This document shows, piece after piece, positions 8,762-15,918 of a DNA stretch of 64,000 nt (the stretch's first letter is position 1; every line of letters begins with the position of its first letter). The stretch comes from Actinomycetes bacterium (GTDB lineage Bacteria; Actinomycetota; Actinomycetes; Actinomycetales; Dermabacteraceae). The DNA lies in NCBI GenBank assembly GCA_023389045.1, contig JAEWEZ010000014.1, positions 1 through 64,000 of the forward strand, given 5' to 3'. The notes beneath the pieces were generated by a model. The model did no database searches. It saw only the letters and a program-made list of their open reading frames with translations, and was not told the DNA's origin. The position numbers were made by a program, and so were the translations under genes.

Positions 8762-9224
8762 CGCGGGTTCCTCCCTGCGGGGATGCAGCACATACTCACC
8801 ACAACCCTGCCTTACTCACGGGCCCGACGCACGCAGGGAGACACTTTCCCGTCGGCCCCTAACCGCCGAGGCTGGCTTACTGGGAACCACGGGTGACCAC
8901 CGTCCGCCCCCTTACCGGACACGCCCCGGACTCAGGCGGGCTCTTCACCCTCGCGACTCCCCGTCGGGCCCGTCCCCGACACGGCCTCCAACCCCATCCT
9001 GGTTCGTCCCCTCCGGACCAGTTCCCATTCATCCCAGCCCTATGGGTACCCCACCCCGCGCACCGTGCTCGATACGATGAAGGCATGAGCATGACGCGGG
9101 CTCACACCACCACGATCAGCACGATGCGACACCACCACCGCACCAGCGCACCGCCGCGCTGAGCAGCACGATCGTTCCCGTCATCGCCGCCATCAGCCAC
9201 CCTCACAGAGATAAGGAAGTCACC
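8762..9224. other. Divergent intergenic region larA / phosphohexomutase
   Basis: 463 nt holding the promoters of larA (minus) and the phosphohexomutase (plus). Apart from a 25-codon candidate leader ORF at 9085-9162, I see no convincing gene. One copy of the over-represented word occurs at about 8848 (CCCGTCGGC). I could not recognise a nickel riboswitch or a clear operator. Confidence 0.6.
9085..9162 (+). CDS. Candidate short leader peptide upstream of the phosphohexomutase
   Basis: An ATG-to-TGA frame of 25 codons begins MSMTRAHTTTISTMR and continues with three consecutive His codons, ending in SAPPR. A -10-like TACGAT lies 6 nt before the ATG, so transcription could start at or near the ATG (leaderless). 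The Thr run and the His run resemble amino-acid-sensing leader peptides, but no terminator/antiterminator pair is obvious in the 62 nt before the next ATG. It may be noise. Confidence 0.3.
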   Translation: MSMTRAHTTTISTMRHHHRTSAPPR

Positions 9225-10646
9225 ATGTTGAAGTTCGGAACCGGCGGCTGGCGAGCCATCATCGGCGATGAGTTCACCCGCGCGAATATCCGTCTGCTCA
9301 CCCAAGCCCTCGCCGACCGGATGCACGCCGAAGGTGTTGCCGAACGCGGCCTGGTCATCGCCTACGACCGTCGCTTCCTCTCCGACGTCGCCGCCTGGTG
9401 GGCCGTCGAAGTGCTCCTCGGCAACGACATCCCCACCACCCTCGTCACCCGCCCCGTCCCCACCCCCATGTGCATGTGGACCGTGCGGCAAAAAGAAGCG
9501 CCCTACGGCATGGCCGTCACCGCCTCCCACAACCCCGCCCTCTACAACGGCATCAAGGTGTTCACCGAAGGTGGGCGCGATGCGACCGTCGAGGTGACCG
9601 ACGAAATCGCCGCGCGGATCGCGCAGATCAGCGACGCCGATGTGCGCTCCGTCGAACCCCATGAGGCCAAAAACCACCCCCTGCTGACCATGCAGGAATC
9701 CATCAACTGGTATCTCGACGCGATCCTCGAACAGCTCGATATCGAGACCATCCGCCACGCTCACCTGCGGATCGTGCTCGACCCGATGTATGGCGTGGCG
9801 CAGACCGCGATGCAGACCGTGCTGGTCACCGCCCGCTGCCAAGTCGAAGTGATCAACGCTCGGCACGATCCCCTCTTCGGCGGGCGGATGCCCTCCCCCG
9901 CTGCCGGATCGCTCGCCCCGCTGCGCCAGGCCGTTCTCGATACCGGCGCTGACCTGGGCATTGCCACCGACGGGGATGCCGACCGACTCGGCATCATCGA
10001 CGACACCGGCGCCTTCCTCTCCCCCAACCAGATCCTCGTGCTGCTGTACGAATACCTGCTCACCGGCAAGGGCTGGGAGGGGCCGGTGGTGCGCAACCTC
10101 TCCACCACGCATCTGCTGGACCGGGTGGCGGCCGCGCATGGCCAGGAATGCCATGAGGTGCCCGTCGGCTTCAAATGGATCAGCGCGAAAATGGCGGAGA
10201 CCGGCGCGATCATCGGTGGGGAATCCTCCGGCGGTCTCACCGTGCGCGGACACATCCCCGGTAAGGACGGCATTCACGCCGGTTCGCTGCTGGTTGAGGC
10301 CGTCGCGAAATCCGGCAAGAAACTGTCGGAGCTGTACTCCGACATCGTTGAACGCTACGGCCGCCTCGAGATGGTCGAGACCGCCTTCGGGTACACGCCG
10401 GAGCGGCGCGAAGCCCTGCAGCGGCAGATCTTTGAAGAGCACGACCTGCCCGCCTTTGACCGTGAGGTCGCGCGCATCTCCTGGGAAGACGGCTGCAAGG
10501 TGTACTTCGCCGACGACTCCTGGGTGACGATCCGCTTCTCCGGCACCGAGCCGGTGATCCGCGTGTTTGCGGAGGCACCGAGTGCGGAGGAGGCCGGCAA
10601 GCTGGCAGAGACGGTGAAGGCGTACTACGGCCTCGAGGCCGACTGA
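9225..10646 (+). CDS. Phosphoglucomutase/phosphomannomutase family protein
   Basis: An alpha-D-phosphohexomutase of 473 residues. It opens with KFGTGGWRAIIGDEF, carries the phosphoserine loop TASHNP (Ser101), the magnesium loop DGDADR (Asp249, Asp251, Asp253), the sugar-binding GGESSGG loop and the C-terminal phosphate-binding FSGTEPVIR. It interconverts hexose 1- and 6-phosphates for cell-envelope sugar nucleotides or central metabolism. An AAGGAAG ribosome site precedes the ATG by 6 nt. Glucose versus mannose specificity cannot be read from the motifs, though the GEXSGG sugar loop is compatible with both. Confidence 0.92.
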   Translation: MLKFGTGGWRAIIGDEFTRANIRLLTQALADRMHAEGVAERGLVIAYDRRFLSDVAAWWAVEVLLGNDIPTTLVTRPVPTPMCMWTVRQKEAPYGMAVTASHNPALYNGIKVFTEGGRDATVEVTDEIAARIAQISDADVRSVEPHEAKNHPLLTMQESINWYLDAILEQLDIETIRHAHLRIVLDPMYGVAQTAMQTVLVTARCQVEVINARHDPLFGGRMPSPAAGSLAPLRQAVLDTGADLGIATDGDADRLGIIDDTGAFLSPNQILVLLYEYLLTGKGWEGPVVRNLSTTHLLDRVAAAHGQECHEVPVGFKWISAKMAETGAIIGGESSGGLTVRGHIPGKDGIHAGSLLVEAVAKSGKKLSELYSDIVERYGRLEMVETAFGYTPERREALQRQIFEEHDLPAFDREVARISWEDGCKVYFADDSWVTIRFSGTEPVIRVFAEAPSAEEAGKLAETVKAYYGLEAD

Positions 10647-10872
10647 GCTCCATCTCGGCGTCGAGGATGACTTCGTGGCGCCACGCCGCGCACACCCCGC
10701 CCTCGTGGTGGACACCGTCTCCGACCTCGAGAACCTTGGAGAGCGGATCCAGCATCACGGCTACACGGTCTCCTGGGAGGAACGCAGCACCTTCGAGGGG
10801 TACGAGCGCTTCCACTGCCGCGACGGCTTCGGGAACCGCATCGAGGTGATGACGCCTGCGACCCGAGGCTGA
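10647..10872 (+). pseudogene. C-terminal fragment of a VOC (glyoxalase/bleomycin-resistance fold) protein
   Basis: Starting right after the phosphohexomutase stop, one frame reads LHLGVEDDFVAPRRAHPALV, then a helix-strand unit ending CRDGFGNRIEVMTP. This is the second half of a VOC-domain protein: the FGNRIE strand carries the usual Glu metal ligand. No N-terminal half is present upstream, because the frame would run into the mutase gene. A GTG at 10675 could open a 65-residue product, but it would be half a domain. It is most likely a deletion remnant. Confidence 0.6.
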
Positions 10873-10929
10873 GCCGGCGGACGATCCTCTGGTTTCGCCA
10901 TCACGCCGAACCTCGATAACGTGCTGGTC

Positions 10930-11976
10930 ATGAGCACGTTCACCGTCCGCCCCACCACTGCGGCCGATGTCATCGCAGGGCAGGAGTTGTTCCCCGGGAT
11001 GCAGCCGAACCACTGGGCCCCGGGCGGCAACCGGCGATCCTTCGCGCTGCTCGGTGAGGGTAGCGAGGTGCTCGGCCATTGCCGCGGCATCGACAACCCC
11101 ATCCACCCGCACTCGCGCACGCTCGTCTTCGAGGTCGCTCCCGTGGTGCGGGGGACGGCAGCGGAGGTGGCGCTTCTCCAGGCGCAGATTGACGCCTCAA
11201 CCCTGCCGCTGCACGCCAAACCGACCGGGGACGACCGGGCTCTGTGTGCCCTGCTGGAACGCTGTGGCGGGATATTGGTGCAGCTCATGCCGCCGTGGCG
11301 GCGTGCCGTGGGGCCGGAGCTTCGCCGGTGGGCTGAGCAAGTCCTTCAGGGGGCCGCGGGGGTGGCGGAGGAGTCAAGCGTGTCGGGTGCGTCGGGCTTA
11401 TTAGGTGTAGCGGCGCCACGGATCGTGCCCGCGCGGGACGTGCCGCTCGCGGAGCTCCAGGCACTCGAGGTCGAGCACTACATTGCGCAGCATGCGTCGT
11501 GGTCGCCGGCAGCAGACCCCGTCACCTTGCGCGAGGCTTTTGCCGAGGACCACGATCCACGCTCTGCGGACACCTGGGATCGCGACTGCTCTCAGGCGCT
11601 AGTGGGGGCGAACGGGTCTGTGCTCGCTGCCGCGCTGCTGTGGGGAAGCCCTGGCACTGCCGTCGCTCCCGCCACCGGGGACGATGCCCCGGAGCTCGTG
11701 CATCTCTCCCGTCCGTTCGGCGGGGCGGAGGCTTGTGCATGGAAGCAGCAGGTCATAGCCGCCGTGGTTGCTGAGCTGCCTGACGGGGCAGAGGTGTGTA
11801 TTGATGCGCACGCCTCTTTGGCTAAGGAATACGCGGCAATCGCCACGATCCCCGGCTGCGTTGATCGCATGTGGACGGCGATTGTGGCGGTTCCCGTCCC
11901 CGGCGGCCCTGCACCCATCCCCTTCTCCGCAGAGTTGATCCCTGACCAGGCCGCCTGGGCACGCGCCTTCGCCTAG
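10930..11976 (+). CDS. GNAT-like protein of unknown substrate
   Basis: A 348-residue protein with no close family I can name. The first 120 residues (STFTVRPTTAADVIAGQELF through LLERCGGILVQ) look like a degenerate GNAT N-acetyltransferase half-domain. A second segment (AELQALEVEHYIAQHASWSP through VLAAALLWG) has the layout of another GNAT unit, so a two-domain acetyltransferase is plausible. The canonical acetyl-CoA loop Q/RxxGxG/A is not obvious. The ATG at 10930 has no Shine-Dalgarno sequence; a TAAC-containing -10-like word just upstream suggests a leaderless start, with GTG at 10921 as the alternative. Function unknown. Confidence 0.65.
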   Translation: MSTFTVRPTTAADVIAGQELFPGMQPNHWAPGGNRRSFALLGEGSEVLGHCRGIDNPIHPHSRTLVFEVAPVVRGTAAEVALLQAQIDASTLPLHAKPTGDDRALCALLERCGGILVQLMPPWRRAVGPELRRWAEQVLQGAAGVAEESSVSGASGLLGVAAPRIVPARDVPLAELQALEVEHYIAQHASWSPAADPVTLREAFAEDHDPRSADTWDRDCSQALVGANGSVLAAALLWGSPGTAVAPATGDDAPELVHLSRPFGGAEACAWKQQVIAAVVAELPDGAEVCIDAHASLAKEYAAIATIPGCVDRMWTAIVAVPVPGGPAPIPFSAELIPDQAAWARAFA

Positions 11977-12000
11977 CCGGCGCGGTGGCCGGGCGAAAAC

Positions 12001-12060
12001 GGGACTCAGCTGGTCGGAGCTGTGCAATATGCACGGCTGCGGCCGCCTCCGTCCCCTTTT
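12001..12060 (+). repeat. Dispersed hairpin repeat, copy A
   Basis: GGGAC (12001-12005) pairs with GTCCC (12051-12055) and the tip is the perfect GTGCA-ATA-TGCAC hairpin, followed by CTTTT. Located 24 nt after the GNAT-like gene, where it could terminate transcription. Confidence 0.8.
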
Positions 12061-12203
12061 CTCACAAGGCCACCCCCAACCACGCCACCGCACCGCGCCA
12101 GGGAGGCAGAACCGGGGCAGAGCCAGGACTCAGCCAGGGCAGGACCGGGACTAAGTCAGGCTAGGGCTGAGCCGGGCTAGCCGAGCGGCGGCCGCGCGAA
12201 AAC

Positions 12204-12263
12204 GGGACTCAGCCGGTCGGAGCTGTGCAATATGCACGACTACGGCCGCCTCCGTCCCCTTTT
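12204..12263 (+). repeat. Dispersed hairpin repeat, copy B
   Basis: Same architecture as copy A, with the identical GTGCAATATGCAC tip and the same CTTTTCTCACAAGGCC flank, 203 nt downstream of copy A. The outer GGGAC/GTCCC closing pair is at 12204-12208 and 12254-12258. Confidence 0.8.
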
Positions 12264-12404
12264 CTCACAAGGCCACCCCCCAACCACGCCACCGCGCCGC
12301 ACCAGGGCCGAACTAGACGAGGCCCATCACAAACCCGAAGCACGGCCACGGCGCACTCCTGCGCAAGCGAGTGCACCAACCCCGCCGTCCGCTTGAATAG
12401 ACGC

Positions 12405-13034
12405 ATGCAGCTTTCACCCTTTGACCCGCAGCAGAACCGGTGGCGTGCCACCGTGGCCCGCAACCCCGAGCATTCCCGCATGTACGCCGAGCGGTGGGAT
12501 CGCCTGGTCGCGGAGGGGATGGACATCGATGGCGAGGCGCGTCTGATGGACGCGATGGCCGAGCGGGGCAGCCGCATCCTTGACGCGGGCTGCGGGCAGG
12601 GCCGTGTCGGCGGGCGCCTCGCAGCCTGCGGGCATCACGTGACCGGTGTGGATATCGACGAGTACCTCATCGGCTGCGCCACCGAGGCCTTCCCCGAGGC
12701 ACGCTGGGAAGTGCAGGACCTCGCCACCCTCGATCTGCGCATGGCCGACGGTGCGCGTGAACTGTTCGACCTGGTCGTGAGCGCCGGCAACGTGATGACC
12801 TTCCTGGCGGAGACGGAACGCCGCCCCGCACTCGCCAGCATCGCCGAGCACCTTGCTGAGAAGGGCCGCGCCGTCATTGGCTTCGGCGCCGGCCGCGGCT
12901 GGAGCTTCGCCGACTTCGAACTCGACGCCCAGTCCGCTGGCCTGCAGGTTGTGCAGCGTTTCGGCGGTTGGGACCTCCGTTGCCCCACAGACGACTTCCA
13001 GGTCACGGTGCTGATGCGAGCTGACGCGTCCTAA
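12405..13034 (+). CDS. Class I SAM-dependent methyltransferase
   Basis: A 209-residue Rossmann-fold methyltransferase. Motif I is ILDAGCGQGRVGG near residue 60 with the acidic residue that binds SAM ribose in GVDID; motif IV is FDLVVSAGNVM. The short C-terminal part (GWSFADFELDAQSAGL) is typical of small-molecule or general-purpose Methyltransf_11/25 proteins. ATG at 12405 has no Shine-Dalgarno; GAATAG just upstream may be a -10 box with leaderless translation. The substrate is unknown and the neighbours give no hint. Confidence 0.85.
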   Translation: MQLSPFDPQQNRWRATVARNPEHSRMYAERWDRLVAEGMDIDGEARLMDAMAERGSRILDAGCGQGRVGGRLAACGHHVTGVDIDEYLIGCATEAFPEARWEVQDLATLDLRMADGARELFDLVVSAGNVMTFLAETERRPALASIAEHLAEKGRAVIGFGAGRGWSFADFELDAQSAGLQVVQRFGGWDLRCPTDDFQVTVLMRADAS

Positions 13035-13081
13035 GGTGGCGCGGCCTGCCCGGCGGTGCTCCCTCGGGCCTCCTCCTCGCC

Positions 13082-14779
13082 CTAGCCGAGCAGTCGGCGC
13101 GCGGCCTCGCGTGCCCGGTCGAGCGTCTCCCGCTGCGTCCACTGCAGAGCCTGCGCCGCCCGCGCCACATCGCGAAACTCCGGTTCGCAACGCACCACGT
13201 GTCCCTCGGCATCACGCGCCACCTTCACGCGCACAGGCTGACCTTCCACCTGCACCTCTTCGAAGGCGCGGTGGCGAACGGTCCGCTCCACTAGATGCCG
13301 ACGGACACCTAACGTGCCGGTCAGACGCATGATCTGACCGGTGGCCGCGTGAGTCTGCTCTTCGCGTACGAGCGCGTGAACGGTCACCGCCGGGCGCCCG
13401 TGTTTCATCACGATGGGTGTGAGCCAGGCGTCGAGCGCGCCATCATCCAGCAGCGACTGCACAGCCCCGGGCCACAGGCGCGGATCGAGATCATCCACAT
13501 TCGCTTCGAGTTGCACGGCCCGGCTCGGGGTGGCGTGCGCGTCCGGCGCGAGGGTGGGGGCCGACGGGGTTGGGGCCGACGGGGTTGGGGCCGACGGGTC
13601 AGTTCCCTCGATGCGCGCAGACGCCTCGGGAGAGGCGGCCTCTGCAGCGGGCCTGCCGATCAAAACCCGCACGACGTTGGGGCGACCGGGTGTGTCTTTC
13701 GTGCCGGCACCGACTCCGATGGCCTCGGTCAGCAGGGTTGGCTGTGGGCCGGAGTTGCTGCACAGTGCGCGGACGAGCGCGACGCCTGTTGGGGTGGCCA
13801 GTTCTCCGATGCCGGGGGCGACGCCCTCGGGTGCCGGTGATGCAGGGTGCGCGTGCGGACCGCCCACGGCGTGCTCCGGTAGCTGCTCCTCGGAGGCGAC
13901 TTCGGGTGCGTGGTCGGCAGCGGAGTGCGGGTGGGCGTGTGGGTGGCTGTGGCTATGGGAATGACCGTGATCGTGTGAATGGGAATGACCGTGATCGTGT
14001 GAATGGGAATGGCCGTGGTCGTGCCCGTGGCCGTGGTCATGGCCATGGTCATGCCCGTGACCGTGGTCATGGCCGTGCGAATGGGAATGGCCGTGGCCGT
14101 GCGAGTGCGCATGGTCATGCGAGTGACCATGGCCGTGGGAATGGCTGTGACTGTGGGAATGCGAATGGCTGTGATGATGCCCGCGTGCCGGTCGCAGGTC
14201 CCCGGCGACCGTCGGCCACCCCAACGCCAAACGAGCCACCGCCGGAACCGGCACGGGAATATCGCCATGAGCAGCACGGATACGACCGGATCCGACAGCG
14301 ATCACGCTGCCCACCCCATCGCTGATACCAAGCTGCCGCCACGCCTCGCACGCACCCACCACGTCAGCGATCGAATCCAGAGCGCCGACTTCGTGGAAGT
14401 GCACGTCATCCGGGTCCATGCCATGGGTCGCGCCCTCAGCCTGGGCCAGGCGTTCGAAGGCGGCCAGAGCCATATCGCAGGTGCGCTCCGGGACAGAACC
14501 GTTCTGCCGAGCGTCGGTGAGCATGGAACGGATCGAGGCCCAGGTTCGGAGCGGCGGATCCTCCACCAGCACTTTGACGTCAACTTTGAGCGCGGCCTGG
14601 CCGCACCGGTCCACGCGGCGTGAACTGAGTGCGACAGCTCCGGGGATCAGCGCATCGAGAACACGCTGAACAGCGTCAAGATCGGCCCCGGCATCAACAA
14701 GAGCGGCTAGCAGCATGTCGCCAGCGATGCCGGCGGTGGCGTCGATCCAGGCATGGCGGGAAGCATCGGTGCTCAGCAT
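13082..14779 (-). CDS. larC: Nickel-insertion protein LarC with very long histidine-rich segment
   Basis: LarC inserts nickel into the pincer nucleotide in a CTP-dependent step, completing the LarA cofactor. The N-terminus HAWIDATAGIAGDMLLAALV and the FHEVGALDSIADVVGA block identify the family (old DUF111). The C-terminal half (LEANVDDLDPRLWPG, MKHGRPAVTVHAL) is in the same frame, so it is one uninterrupted 565-residue protein, unlike the frameshift-split larC1/larC2 of Lactiplantibacillus. Residues 201-290 contain 45 histidines alternating mostly with Gly, Ser and Asp, a likely nickel store. A second linker near residues 390-410 repeats PTPSA units encoded by the GCCGACGGG word. It lies 4.3 kb from larA-larE-larB. 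Confidence 0.95.
   Translation of the reverse strand: MLSTDASRHAWIDATAGIAGDMLLAALVDAGADLDAVQRVLDALIPGAVALSSRRVDRCGQAALKVDVKVLVEDPPLRTWASIRSMLTDARQNGSVPERTCDMALAAFERLAQAEGATHGMDPDDVHFHEVGALDSIADVVGACEAWRQLGISDGVGSVIAVGSGRIRAAHGDIPVPVPAVARLALGWPTVAGDLRPARGHHHSHSHSHSHSHSHGHGHSHDHAHSHGHGHSHSHGHDHGHGHDHGHDHGHGHDHGHSHSHDHGHSHSHDHGHSHSHSHPHAHPHSAADHAPEVASEEQLPEHAVGGPHAHPASPAPEGVAPGIGELATPTGVALVRALCSNSGPQPTLLTEAIGVGAGTKDTPGRPNVVRVLIGRPAAEAASPEASARIEGTDPSAPTPSAPTPSAPTLAPDAHATPSRAVQLEANVDDLDPRLWPGAVQSLLDDGALDAWLTPIVMKHGRPAVTVHALVREEQTHAATGQIMRLTGTLGVRRHLVERTVRHRAFEEVQVEGQPVRVKVARDAEGHVVRCEPEFRDVARAAQALQWTQRETLDRAREAARRLLG
13545..13600. repeat. Three in-frame 15-bp units inside larC
   Basis: GGGGCCGACGGGGTT is repeated three times in tandem (about 13556-13600), encoding PTPSA-type pentapeptides on the minus strand. 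It has the same core as the intergenic 13-mers at 1109-1160. Confidence 0.8.
13940..14180. repeat. Histidine-codon minisatellite in larC
   Basis: Imperfect repeats of about 24 bp (GTGTGAATGGGAATGACCG type) and shorter GTGRYC units encode the His-rich segment. On casual inspection it can look like a repeat array, but it is coding DNA. Confidence 0.85.
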
Positions 14780-14864
14780 GTCTTCGATGCTATGCGGAAG
14801 AAGCCCGGGGTGGGGCGACAGGGGCGTGCCAGTTCGCGGAGTGCACGAAAGAGCGGGACGACAA

Positions 14865-14924
14865 GGGACTGGAGCGGTGCTAGCCCTGCATATTGCACAG
14901 CTAGAGCCGCTCCAGTCCCGTTTT
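14865..14924 (+). repeat. Dispersed hairpin repeat, copy C
   Basis: The best-formed copy. GGGACTGGAGCGG (14865-14877) and CCGCTCCAGTCCC (14907-14919) form a perfect 13-bp stem, TAGC/GCTA continues it, the tip is TGCA-TAT-TGCA, and GTTTT follows. Confidence 0.9.
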
Positions 14925-15075
14925 CACGCGCATGCATCTGCGCCAAGCCTGCCCGCGACTCGGCCAGCCCTGCCCGGCCCTCGGCCGGCCCTCGCCTGGC
15001 TTCGCCCCGGCTCTGCCCCCGCTGGCGCGGCGCTGCGGCACGGTTACACGCCGCACCTGCCCCGGCCCCGCAACA

Positions 15076-15138
15076 AAAGGGGACTGAGGCAGCCTCAGCC
15101 GCGCATATTGCACAGCTAGAGCCGCTCCAGTCCCTTTT
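15076..15138 (+). repeat. Dispersed hairpin repeat, copy D
   Basis: AAAAGGGGACTG at the left and CAGTCCCTTTT at the right make it look like a bidirectional terminator; GCATATTGC forms the tip. The left arm resembles copy F and the right arm copy C, as if the two types had recombined. Confidence 0.8.
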
Positions 15139-15176
15139 CGTTCCGCTCGGCCTCGCTCAACCCACGCCGGGCCGGC

Positions 15177-15515
15177 TCAGGCCGGGCTCGTGGCAGCTGG
15201 CGCGTGGGTGACGGTGGTCAGCAGGAACACGGAGTCCTCAAGTGCCTCGACCCCGTGACGCTGATGGGGAATGGGCTGCAGTTCGCCGGCGCTCACGATG
15301 CTTGACTCCACCCCGGTGATCTTCACTTTCCCGGCAAGGACCTGCATCGAGGCCGCCGGCGGCGCATTGTGCTCGGCCAGGGCCGCGCCCTGGACTAGGG
15401 CGAGCACGATCTGCCGCAGGGGGCCATCGGCCACGATCACCTCGGCGTGGCGGCCATTCTCCTGCACGCGGGCAGATTCGAGGGCAGCCTGAGCAATAGT
15501 GTGCAGGTCAGACAT
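15177..15515 (-). CDS. Small cupin-domain protein
   Basis: A 112-residue single-domain cupin. The EHNAPPAASMQVLAGKVKITG segment is cupin motif 1 (with reduced metal-ligand set) and IPHQRHGVEALEDSVFLLTTV is motif 2, which keeps His residues. Such proteins are often small-molecule binders or stress-associated. The ATG at 15515 has GAAGGGA upstream. It is transcribed away from ppsA, and both flanks consist of the same hairpin-pair repeat element. Function unknown. Confidence 0.8.
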   Translation of the reverse strand: MSDLHTIAQAALESARVQENGRHAEVIVADGPLRQIVLALVQGAALAEHNAPPAASMQVLAGKVKITGVESSIVSAGELQPIPHQRHGVEALEDSVFLLTTVTHAPAATSPA

Positions 15516-15690
15516 GGTTTTCCCTTCAGTGGGTGCGAATGCTTCTGTTGAGCTGCGGTACGCCGTGGGTCTGGCCGGCGGATCCGTGGGCCTGGCCAGC
15601 AGATGCACCGCATCCGCAGTGCATACGGGCGGCCTAGTCCCTCCATATGCCAAGCCAATCGTCGATGTTCCGCAGTTCTTGGGTGCAGAC

Positions 15691-15746
15691 GGTACTGGAG
15701 CGGTGCTAGCCCTACATATTGCACAGCTAGAGCCGCTCCAGTCCCG
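15691..15746 (+). repeat. Dispersed hairpin repeat, copy E
   Basis: ACTGGAGCGG (15693-15702) pairs with CCGCTCCAGT (15732-15741); TAGC/GCTA and the ACATATTGCAC tip match copy C almost base for base, followed by CCCGTTTTCACGCG. Confidence 0.85.
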
Positions 15747-15826
15747 TTTTCACGCGGCTGCACATTCCTCGAAACTCGCCCTGGTCTGCTTCAGCCCCTG
15801 CCCAGCCCTACCCCGGCCCCGCAACA

Positions 15827-15888
15827 AAAGGGGACTGAGACGGCCCCAACCGTGCATATTGCACAGCTCCGACCGCCTCAGTCCCTTG
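15827..15888 (+). repeat. Dispersed hairpin repeat, copy F
   Basis: GGGACTGAGACGG (15831-15843) pairs with CCGCCTCAGTCCC (15873-15885) with one mismatch; tip TGCATATTGCA. It lies about 30 nt from the ppsA stop codon and could terminate that gene. Confidence 0.85.
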
Positions 15889-15918
15889 TCGTTCCGCTGG
15901 GCCGCTCCCGGCCCCAGC

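Larger units (their letters stand above)
11977..12404. other. Gene-free region made of a duplicated hairpin unit
   Basis: 428 nt with two near-identical copies, 203 nt apart, of a roughly 110-bp block that begins GCGAAAACGGGACTCAG, contains hairpin copies A and B, and continues through TCTCACAAGGCCAC. The similarity even reaches back to the CTAGCCG at the stop codon of the preceding gene. The spacer between copies is itself made of short GCCAGG/GGACTCAG-type repeats. Confidence 0.8.
14780..15176. other. Gene-free region with hairpin pair C/D
   Basis: 397 nt between larC and the cupin gene. It contains hairpin copies C and D, separated by a C-rich spacer (CTGCCC, CGGCCGG runs) ending CCCCGGCCCCGCAACAAAAG. 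No convincing reading frame. Confidence 0.75.
15516..15918. other. Gene-free region with hairpin pair E/F
   Basis: 403 nt between the cupin start and the ppsA stop. It holds hairpin copies E and F in the same order and orientation as C and D, with a similar spacer ending CCCCGGCCCCGCAACAAAAG. At about 15568-15609 a 21-bp unit (CCGTGGGTCTGGCCGGCGGAT) is repeated in tandem with few changes. Confidence 0.75.

Noticed and set aside
9102..10715. Long minus-strand open frame opposite the phosphohexomutase
   Set aside because: Antisense shadow caused by high GC at third codon positions; the plus-strand product has all family motifs.
13940..14180. Periodic repeats that might suggest a CRISPR-like array
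   Set aside because: Repeats are short, imperfect and in frame, encoding the His-rich part of LarC; there are no spacers.
15499..15760. Open frames reading LHIAQLEPLQSRF through the hairpin repeats
   Set aside because: The identical peptide arises only because the same non-coding hairpin is repeated; no starts or conserved domain.
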